A DNA stretch of 64,000 nt from Pseudolysinimonas_A sp041984585 (GTDB lineage Bacteria; Actinomycetota; Actinomycetes; Actinomycetales; Microbacteriaceae): contig JBHIXX010000001.1 in NCBI GenBank assembly GCA_041984585.1, positions 1 to 64,000 on the forward strand. The letters run 5' to 3'. The translations under genes were made by a program, and so were the position numbers. Positions 55,975 to 64,000 of this stretch are shown in pieces (the first letter of the stretch is position 1; each line of letters begins with the position of its first letter). The notes under the pieces were generated by a model that was not told the origin of the DNA, did not search any database, and saw only the letters and a program-made list of their open reading frames with translations.

Positions 55975-57018
55975 TTACTCGTCGTCGGGGCGGGCGCCGA
56001 AGACGATCTCGTCCCAGCTCGGCATCGCCGCGCGCCCGCGCTTCTTGCCGACCGGTCCGGTCTGGCGGCCCGCCGACGGGGTCGACGTCGACGGCACCGG
56101 CTCGTCGGTGGGGGCGGTCGGCACCTCGATCAGCTTCACCACGCCGGTCGTCGTGGTCGACGCGAGCGACGGGTCGTGCTCGGGGTCCATCGGGTCGCGC
56201 TCGCCCCGCCGCTTGCGCAGCGCCTCGAGCAGGTCGGCCGTCTGGTGTCCGCGCGGAGCGGGCGGCACCTCGCCGCGGTCGAAGCGGATCGGCTCCGGGC
56301 CGCGCGGGGCGGCGGGCTCCTCGGCCCCGTCGTCCTCGACCCGGTCGTCCGGGGCGGGGGGCTCGAAGGCGCCGCTGTCGAACCGGCGGCGACCGTCCGC
56401 GTCCTCCACGGCGGCCTGGTCGGCCGGCACGGCGCGCAGGCGGGGCAGCAGCGACGCGGGGGTGTCGCCCTGCTGCGAGAGCGACACGGCCTCCTGGTTC
56501 GCGGGGGCGAGCGTCTGCCGCTTCGGGTCGAACGTCCAGCGGGCGTCGCGCTCCACCTCGCCGGCGACGAAGGTCAGCTTCACGACCCAGGCGCCGCCGT
56601 CCTCCTTCCACGAGGCCCAGCGCTCGCCGAGGGCGCTCGCGTCGGCGAGGCGGCGGCGGATGACGGAGCCGAAGGTGGGGGCGGTCGCCAGCGGGTCGGA
56701 GTCGGCCCCGACCTGCACCGGCACGTTGAGCGCCGACTCGATGACGAACTCGCGCTCGGCGAGAACCGGTCCCTCGAAGCGCTTGATGTAGTCGATCGGG
56801 GCGCCGGTGACGGCGGCGACGTCCTCCGCCGACATCCCGGCGCGGATGTGCGCCTGGATCTCGCGGGGGGCGAGCTTGCGCGCCTCGCCGACGTCGGACG
56901 AGCTTTGCCGCAGTCGTGACTGCACCGAGTCGTCGATCGCGACCCGGAACCGGGCGCCGTCGTCGGAGGCGACCAGAAGCGCGCCGCTCTCCACTCCGAT
57001 GACTCTCAGGTCCTGCAT
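55975..57018 (-). CDS. sepH: Septation protein SepH
   Basis: A 347-residue actinobacterial cell-division protein that stimulates FtsZ assembly. The N-terminal DUF3071 domain (residues 1-165) holds a helix-turn-helix-like segment (LAPREIQAHIRAGMSAEDVA, then AVTGAPIDYIKRFEGPVLAE) and ends EVERDARWTFDPKRQTL. The rest is a long disordered, acidic and proline-rich linker with a conserved basic C-terminal patch (GKKRGRAAMPSWDEIVFG), the region implicated in FtsZ contact. GAGAGGG precedes the ATG by about 9 bases. It is divergent from the DUF4193 gene. Confidence 0.93.
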   Translation of the reverse strand: MQDLRVIGVESGALLVASDDGARFRVAIDDSVQSRLRQSSSDVGEARKLAPREIQAHIRAGMSAEDVAAVTGAPIDYIKRFEGPVLAEREFVIESALNVPVQVGADSDPLATAPTFGSVIRRRLADASALGERWASWKEDGGAWVVKLTFVAGEVERDARWTFDPKRQTLAPANQEAVSLSQQGDTPASLLPRLRAVPADQAAVEDADGRRRFDSGAFEPPAPDDRVEDDGAEEPAAPRGPEPIRFDRGEVPPAPRGHQTADLLEALRKRRGERDPMDPEHDPSLASTTTTGVVKLIEVPTAPTDEPVPSTSTPSAGRQTGPVGKKRGRAAMPSWDEIVFGARPDDE

Positions 57019-57220
57019 CCGGACATCCCTCTCGACGGTCGGGAAACACGGTCAGGATGCCACGGCGGCCCCTCGATTCCGGGGAATAGCGCGGGCGCGC
57101 CGCGAGTTGCACCGGGGGCGTCGGCGGCACCCTTGCGGTGGTTTGCGAATCGGGAACCGATGATGCAGACTGACGCCGCCGATTCGAGCACCACGGCACC
57201 CTGTTTCGAGATGGATGGGC

Positions 57221-57511
57221 ATGGCAACCGACTACGACGCACCCCGGAAGACCGACGAGGACACCGAGTCGATCCAGGCCCTCCAGGAGCGCACGCCCGA
57301 CAAGACGTCGAGCGCGATCGACGTCGATGACTCGGACAACGCGAGCTACGAGCTCTCCGGCCAGGATCTGGCCGACGTCGACCTCGACGTCGTCGTGCTG
57401 CCCCCGCAGGACGACGAGTTCACCTGCGTGAGCTGCTTCCTGGTGAAGCACCAGTCGCAGTTCGACCACAAGACGAAGCTCGGGCCGATCTGCCACGAGT
57501 GCGCGGCCTGA
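57221..57511 (+). CDS. DUF4193 family protein
   Basis: A 96-residue acidic protein with a C-terminal metal-site-like pair of CxxC motifs (FTCVSCFLVKHQSQF and GPICHECAA), probably a zinc ribbon. MATDYDAPRKTDED at the start and ADVDLDVVVLPPQDDEFTC in the middle are hallmarks of DUF4193, a conserved actinobacterial family linked to RNA polymerase and division neighbourhoods. Function is not established. The second of two adjacent ATGs is used because it gives the family-typical MATDYDAPR. The order DUF4193, DUF3093, dut is shared with M. tuberculosis. Confidence 0.88.
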   Translation: MATDYDAPRKTDEDTESIQALQERTPDKTSSAIDVDDSDNASYELSGQDLADVDLDVVVLPPQDDEFTCVSCFLVKHQSQFDHKTKLGPICHECAA

Positions 57512-57555
57512 CCTTCACGCCCCGCTGACGCTCGTCCGGACAGACGCGCACCGCG

Positions 57556-58014
57556 TCACTTCCCGCTGAGCGCCTCCGCGAGCTCGCGCGGGCGCTTCGT
57601 CGACACCAGCCAGTACGGCACCGGGTCGGCGTCGTCGACGACCTGAACGCGCACCACCGCGGGCGCCCAGCCGCGCAGCAGCAGCCAGGCGCGCGCGTCG
57701 AGCCGCACGCCCCGCTCGGCGACGGCCTCGGCGCCCTCGAAGGCCTCCACGTCGCCGACGACTGAGCGCGGCAGGCGGGCGCGCCCGGCGCGGAACTCGT
57801 CGGCGGTCACCTCGATCACCGGGGAGGTGCCGAGGAGGGCCGCGACCACGATCGCCTCGAACAGGATCGCCGTCGCGATCCCGGCCGGGACCGAGATCGG
57901 CAGGAAGGTGAGCAGCGCCGCCGGGATGACCAGCGCGGTGGCGGCGAACACCCACGGCGAGGGCCACAGCCGCTCGCGATAGAGGGGTGCGGACGGGGTC
58001 GCGGCGTCGGGCAT
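57556..58014 (-). CDS. DUF3093 membrane protein
   Basis: A 152-residue protein with an N-terminal YRERLWPSPWVF motif, two membrane segments (VFAATALVIPAALLTFLP and GIATAILFEAIVVAALLG) and a small soluble domain ending VPYWLVSTKRPRELAEAL, all typical of DUF3093. Function is unknown. It is divergent from dut, with 32 bases between the starts. Confidence 0.88.
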   Translation of the reverse strand: MPDAATPSAPLYRERLWPSPWVFAATALVIPAALLTFLPISVPAGIATAILFEAIVVAALLGTSPVIEVTADEFRAGRARLPRSVVGDVEAFEGAEAVAERGVRLDARAWLLLRGWAPAVVRVQVVDDADPVPYWLVSTKRPRELAEALSGK

Positions 58015-58034
58015 TCCCCCATTCGACCATGGGC

Positions 58035-58040
58035 TAGCCT
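58035..58040 (+). promoter_or_regulatory. -10 element TAGCCT, leaderless start of dut
   Basis: TAGCCT ends exactly six bases before the dut GTG at 58047. It lies in a 32-base divergent gap, so its -35 region falls at the start of the DUF3093 gene. Confidence 0.55.
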
Positions 58041-58046
58041 CGTGGG

Positions 58047-58487
58047 GTGACCGAGACCGTCGAGGTGCTGCACGTCGGTGCGGCCCCGGTCTACGCCCAT
58101 CCGGGAGACGCCGGCGCCGACCTCACCGCCGCCGAGGACGTCGTCCTCGCGCCGGGGGAGCGCGCCACGGTCGGCACCGGTCTGGCCATCGCGCTGCCCG
58201 ACGGATTCGCGGCGCTCGTCGTCCCCCGCAGCGGGCTCGCGGCCAAGCACGGCATCACCGTCGTGAACAGCCCCGGAACCGTGGATGCGGGCTACCGCGG
58301 CGAGATCCGGGTCACCCTTCTCAACACCGACGCGCGGGAGGCGTACTCCGTGACCACAGGGGACCGCATCGCCCAGCTGCTCGTCATCCCCGTCACCCGT
58401 GCCCGTTTCGTCGAAGCCGAGCGGCTTCCCGGCAGCGAGCGCGGCGAGGGCGGGTTCGGATCGACCGGATACGGAGCCCAGTCGTGA
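58047..58487 (+). CDS. dut: Deoxyuridine 5'-triphosphate nucleotidohydrolase
   Basis: A 146-residue trimeric dUTPase that hydrolyses dUTP to dUMP and keeps uracil out of DNA. All five motifs are present: DAGADLTAAED (1), PRSGLAAKHGI (2), GTVDAGYRGEIRV (3), GDRIAQLLVIPV (4) and RGEGGFGSTGYG (5). The length is typical. The GTG start follows a TAGCCT -10 by six bases. The stop overlaps the GTG of the DUF3710 gene, forming a coupled dut-DUF3710-DUF3159 operon. Confidence 0.96.
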   Translation: MTETVEVLHVGAAPVYAHPGDAGADLTAAEDVVLAPGERATVGTGLAIALPDGFAALVVPRSGLAAKHGITVVNSPGTVDAGYRGEIRVTLLNTDAREAYSVTTGDRIAQLLVIPVTRARFVEAERLPGSERGEGGFGSTGYGAQS

Positions 58488-59092
58488 GCGACACCGACGA
58501 CGTGACCCCCGAGACCCCCAAGTCGGCCCCGGCCGACCGGGCGACCAACGGCCCGCTCGACGAGTCGGAGGCCAACCCGGTCCGCCCGTACGTCGACCTG
58601 GGCGGCGTGAAGTTCGTCCCGCGATCCGACCTCGGCGTCCGGCTTGAGGTCGAGGAGGCGAGCAAGCGCGTCGTCGCCGTCTCGCTCGACTACGCCGGGT
58701 CGACGCTGCAGGTTCAGCCGTTCGCCGCCCCGCGCTCGAGCGGACTCTGGCTCGAGATCCGGGCGCAGATCGCGGCGCAGGTGGCCAAGCAGGGCGGCTC
58801 GGTCGAGGAGGCCGACGGCCCGCTCGGCCCGGAGCTGCGCGCCGAGCTGCCGGCGCAGGACGGCAGCACCCAGATCGTGCGCTTCGTCGGCGTCGACGGT
58901 CCGCGCTGGTTCCTGCGCGGGATGATCGGCGGCAAGGGGGCGGCCGATCCCGAGGCGGCCGCCCAGGTCGAGGAGCTGTTCCGCAGCATCGTCGTGGTGC
59001 GCGGGTCGACCCCGATGCCCCCGCGCGACCTCATCCCGCTGCACGTCCCGGCCTCGGCGCAGGCGGCGCCGGGCGCGCCCCGTCGCGGCTGA
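58484..59092 (+). CDS. DUF3710 family protein
   Basis: A 202-residue soluble conserved actinobacterial protein. Signature segments are RPYVDLGGVKFVPRSDLGVR, APRSSGLWLEIRAQIAAQVA and GPRWFLRGMIGGKGAAD. Function is unknown; gene order beside dut is conserved in mycobacteria. The GTG start overlaps the dut stop by four bases, and its own stop overlaps the ATG of the next gene by one base (TGATG). Confidence 0.9.
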   Translation: MSDTDDVTPETPKSAPADRATNGPLDESEANPVRPYVDLGGVKFVPRSDLGVRLEVEEASKRVVAVSLDYAGSTLQVQPFAAPRSSGLWLEIRAQIAAQVAKQGGSVEEADGPLGPELRAELPAQDGSTQIVRFVGVDGPRWFLRGMIGGKGAADPEAAAQVEELFRSIVVVRGSTPMPPRDLIPLHVPASAQAAPGAPRRG

Positions 59093-59850
59093 TGGCGCAG
59101 GCCGAGCCGCGCGAGCCGGAGGGCGACGCGGAGACGCCGTCGGTGCGCGACGCGTTCGCCGCGGCGGCGAAGGGATCGGCGATCGGCCGGGCCAGCCAGG
59201 AGGAATCACTCACCGGCGCCGCGCTCCTCGCGACGATGGGCGGCATCCGGGGGATCGTCGAGTCGATCCTGCCGGGCATCGTCTTCCTCGTGACGTTCAC
59301 CGTCACCGGCGAACTCGTCCCCTCCGTGGTGGCGCCGGTGGTGATCGCGGTGGCGTTCATCGGCATCCGGCTGCTGCGCTCCGAGCCGGTGACCCCCGCC
59401 ATCGCCGGTGCTCTCGGGATCGGCGTCTCGGCGGGTCTCGCACTGCTCAGCGGCCGCACGGCCGACAACTTCGTGCCCGGGCTGCTCATCAACGCGGCCG
59501 TGCTGCTGGTGATGCTCATCAGCCTGCTCGTGCGCCGGCCGTTCATCGGCGTGCTGCTCTCGTTCGTGACGGGCGACGGCTACTGGCGCGATTCGCCGCT
59601 CAAGCGGCGCACCGCCGTCGTGGCGACCTGGCTGTGGGCGCTGCTGATGGTCATCCGGCTCGGCGTCGAGCTGCCGCTCTACCTGCTCTCGCTCGGGCCG
59701 GATGCCGACGCCTACACCCAGGCGCTCGGCGCGGCGAAGCTGCTGCTCGGGGTGCCGATGTACGCGCTGCTGCTCTGGCTGACCTGGCTGCTCGTGCGAC
59801 CGGCCTGGTTCCCGCGCGCCGACGCGGACGCCGAGCCGTCGGCGAGCTAG
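59092..59850 (+). CDS. DUF3159 membrane protein
   Basis: A 252-residue integral membrane protein with about six segments, among them VESILPGIVFLVTFTVTGELVPSVVAPVVI (two short helices), ALGIGVSAGLALLS, LLINAAVLLVMLISLLV and VATWLWALLMVIRLGVELPLYLL (in parts). The segment RRPFIGVLLSFVTGDG followed by YWRDSPLKRRTA is a family signature. It resembles intracellular septation protein A-like membrane proteins. Function is unknown. It ends the dut operon. Confidence 0.87.
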   Translation: MAQAEPREPEGDAETPSVRDAFAAAAKGSAIGRASQEESLTGAALLATMGGIRGIVESILPGIVFLVTFTVTGELVPSVVAPVVIAVAFIGIRLLRSEPVTPAIAGALGIGVSAGLALLSGRTADNFVPGLLINAAVLLVMLISLLVRRPFIGVLLSFVTGDGYWRDSPLKRRTAVVATWLWALLMVIRLGVELPLYLLSLGPDADAYTQALGAAKLLLGVPMYALLLWLTWLLVRPAWFPRADADAEPSAS

Positions 59851-59852
59851 GA

Positions 59853-59872
59853 TTATCTCGACATCAAGATAA
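59853..59872. promoter_or_regulatory. Palindromic operator upstream of aconitase
   Basis: An inverted repeat with half-sites TTATCTCGA and TCAAGATAA around a central CA; 8 of 9 positions pair. It is AT-rich in a GC-rich setting. It lies about 110 bases before the aconitase start and just after the DUF3159 stop. The size and symmetry fit a dimeric repressor or activator of acn; the regulator is unknown. Confidence 0.55.
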
Positions 59873-59981
59873 ATCCCGGGGGTCACCCGGGTCCGCCGCT
59901 AAGGGTCGCCTAGCTTGGCATCGACCCGCGTCGGCGGAAGGATGACACCTGGCGGCGACGGCGGGATGTGAGGAGACGAAC

Positions 59982-62816
<2,835 letters not shown>

Positions 62817-62835
62817 CGCGACGCGACGCGCCCGA

Positions 62836-62865
62836 GGGGGCGGCGGGCTCCGGCTCGCCGCCCCC
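62836..62865. terminator. Hairpin terminator between acnA and the hotdog-like gene
   Basis: A perfect 10-base-pair GC stem (GGGGGCGGCG at 62836-62845 with its complement at 62856-62865) and a 10-base loop sit between two converging genes. There is no T-tract. Confidence 0.65.
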
Positions 62866-62891
62866 TCCGCCGTCACCGGTCGGGCCTCGCC

Positions 62892-63590
62892 TCACGCCTC
62901 GACGAGGATCCAGGTGGAGGAGGCGCGCCCGTGGATGCGTCCGTCGGCGCCGAAGACGGCGGATGCGCTGTGCACCTTCCGGCCGTCACGGGCGATGCGC
63001 CAGCCCACCGCGACGCAGGGCTCGCCGACGCGGGGGAACGAGTCTAGGCGGGCGGTGATGCGGCCGAGCAGCGGGCGTCCCTCGTACTCCTCGAAGGCCG
63101 AGAAGCCGAACCACGACGGGCAGTCGAGCGCCGCCCAGAGCACCTCCGGGCGCACGGTGTCGCCGTCGCCGACCGACGGATGCGGGGTCCACGGCGAGGC
63201 GACCACCTCGCGTCCGTCGACCGGGCCGGTGAGCAGTCGCAGGCCGTCGCCCTCGGCACGCTCAGGACCGCAGACGAAGCAGGTGGGGTACGGGTGCTCA
63301 CGCACGCTCACGAAGCGCGTCGCGGCTGCTTCGGCGTCGGCGAGCGGGACCGGGTCGACCACATCGAGGTCGAGGTCGGCCGGCCGGGCCTCGCCGACGA
63401 GCACGTCGCCGTCGCGCACCTCGACACCGTCGTCGGTGCGGTGCGTGATCAGCTCCGTGTCGAGCGGTGGCGGAGTGCGCAGTGTCACCTGGACCGGGCC
63501 GTCCACGCCGAGGGCGGCGGCGATGAGGCCGCTCGAGTAGCCGCCGTCGCCGGAGTTCGGGGGGCCGCAGTAGCGCGCGCCGATCAGCAT
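62892..63590 (-). CDS. Thioesterase-like double-hotdog protein
   Basis: A 232-residue protein with the general layout of actinobacterial two-hotdog thioesterase/dehydratase-like proteins. An N-terminal GPPNSGDGGYSSGLIAAAL segment covers the hotdog helix, then PYPTCFVCGPERAEGDGL with a CxxCG-like pair. The second half has RPEVLWAALDCPSWFGF and the C-terminal GRKVHSASAVFGADGR. The substrate is unknown and no catalytic residue can be assigned with confidence. TAGGGT lies exactly six bases before the ATG, so the message is probably leaderless. It is divergent from dxs. Confidence 0.7.
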   Translation of the reverse strand: MLIGARYCGPPNSGDGGYSSGLIAAALGVDGPVQVTLRTPPPLDTELITHRTDDGVEVRDGDVLVGEARPADLDLDVVDPVPLADAEAAATRFVSVREHPYPTCFVCGPERAEGDGLRLLTGPVDGREVVASPWTPHPSVGDGDTVRPEVLWAALDCPSWFGFSAFEEYEGRPLLGRITARLDSFPRVGEPCVAVGWRIARDGRKVHSASAVFGADGRIHGRASSTWILVEA

Positions 63591-63596
63591 CCCTGA

Positions 63597-63602
63597 ACCC
63601 TA
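63597..63602 (-). promoter_or_regulatory. -10 element TAGGGT of the hotdog-like gene
   Basis: TAGGGT on the minus strand ends six bases before the ATG. Its position coincides with where the -35 of the opposing dxs promoter should lie. Confidence 0.5.
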
Positions 63603-63616
63603 GCGGGGGCCGCACG

Positions 63617-63622
63617 TAGACT
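63617..63622 (+). promoter_or_regulatory. -10 element TAGACT, leaderless start of dxs
   Basis: TAGACT ends six bases before the dxs ATG at 63629. Its position coincides with where the -35 of the opposing promoter should lie. Confidence 0.55.
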
Positions 63623-63628
63623 CGACCC

Positions 63629-64000
63629 ATGTCGCTGCTGGACCGCATCCGCACCCCGCGGGACCTCGACGCGCTGACGCCGGACGAGCTGACGGAGCTC
63701 GCCGACGAGATCCGTCGGTTCCTGGTCACCGAGGTCTCGAAGACCGGGGGACACCTCGGCCCGAACTTGGGCGTGGTGGAGCTGACGATGGCGATCCACC
63801 GCATCTTCGACTCGCCGCGCGACGCGGTCGTCTTCGACACCGGTCACCAGAGCTACGTGCACAAGTTGCTCACTGGGCGGCAGGACTTCTCCCGGCTGCG
63901 GATGAAGGACGGGCTCGCCGGCTACCCCCAGCGCTCCGAGAGCGAGCACGACATCGTCGAGAGCTCGCACGCCTCCAGCTCGCTGTCGTGGGCCGACGGC
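63629..64000 (+). CDS. dxs: 1-deoxy-D-xylulose-5-phosphate synthase, N-terminal part
   Basis: The first 124 residues of DXS, the thiamine-diphosphate enzyme that makes deoxyxylulose phosphate from pyruvate and glyceraldehyde 3-phosphate for isoprenoid and thiamine synthesis. TPP-domain signatures visible are SKTGGHLGPNLGVVELTMAI, FDTGHQSYVHKLLTGR and YPQRSESEHD with the following SSHASSSLS. The gene runs off the right edge in frame. The ATG follows a TAGACT -10 by six bases. M. tuberculosis dxs1 lies in the same neighbourhood as dut and DUF3710. Confidence 0.95.
   Translation, partial: MSLLDRIRTPRDLDALTPDELTELADEIRRFLVTEVSKTGGHLGPNLGVVELTMAIHRIFDSPRDAVVFDTGHQSYVHKLLTGRQDFSRLRMKDGLAGYPQRSESEHDIVESSHASSSLSWADG

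Noticed and set aside
59875..59891. CCCGGG-n5-CCCGGG hairpin as a terminator after the DUF3159 gene
   Set aside because: The stem is only six base pairs without a T-tract and lies in the likely aconitase promoter region; support is too weak.

Overview
The window is about 70% GC, densely packed chromosomal DNA from an actinobacterium. Gene order and gene content point to the Microbacteriaceae or close relatives: panB, nadE, glnA2-glnE, glnA1, an RDD protein, a DUF4191 protein, lipA-lipB, sucB-lpd, pepA, sigA, the cell-division protein SepH, DUF4193, dut-DUF3710-DUF3159, aconitase and dxs. Parts of this order (glnA2, glnE, glnA1, RDD, DUF4191, lipA, lipB, dlaT, pepB, panB) are also found in Mycobacterium tuberculosis. 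A DNA topoisomerase IV pair and the leaderless promoter style fit the assignment. The family-level call is an inference from recognised proteins; no database search was possible.

Layout. Bases 1 to about 930 are foreign in style: an IS1182-type transposase runs off the left edge, followed by a proteobacterial-type MerR regulator and a textbook 19-bp-spacer MerR promoter that no longer has a target gene. At about 930 the sequence switches abruptly into the proline/alanine-rich N-terminus of an NCS1 permease. From 3.1 to 5.9 kb lie Nif3-like, coiled-coil/zinc-ribbon-like and RNase HI genes, the RNase P RNA gene rnpB and a cold-shock protein. From 6.0 to 16.3 kb is a hypoxia/redox island: a BON-BON-flavin protein, a DevR/DosR-type regulator, a DevS-type double-GAF kinase, a universal stress protein, and cydA, cydB and a fused cydDC. 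Two DosR-box-like sites lie upstream of the stress protein and of cydA.

From 16.3 to 41.1 kb lie polyphosphate glucokinase, methionine aminopeptidase, panB, NAD synthetase, the glutamine synthetase cluster (with a GlnR-type four-half-site box upstream of glnA1 and an ArsR-SulP pair wedged between glnE and glnA1), lipoate synthesis (lipA, lipB), a membrane pseudokinase, E2 and E3 of a 2-oxoacid dehydrogenase, leucyl aminopeptidase, a PAC2 protein and an MFS transporter preceded by a seven-codon open frame.

From 41.3 to 46.8 kb are sigA and a cell-wall block: MurT, a GatD-like protein without its catalytic cysteine, and two overlapping alanine-racemase-like genes that each lack a different catalytic residue. 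The two look like the halves of an obligate heterodimeric racemase; this is the most interesting system in the window. From 46.8 to 64 kb lie topoisomerase IV (parE, parC), AzlCD, a nucleotide pyrophosphatase-like enzyme, SepH, the dut cluster, aconitase with a palindromic operator, a hotdog-fold-like protein and the start of dxs.

About a third of the genes have a TANNNT-like -10 element only 6 to 7 bases before the start codon. They are therefore predicted to be transcribed without a leader, and this settled several start codons here. No tRNA genes, CRISPR arrays or prophage were seen.
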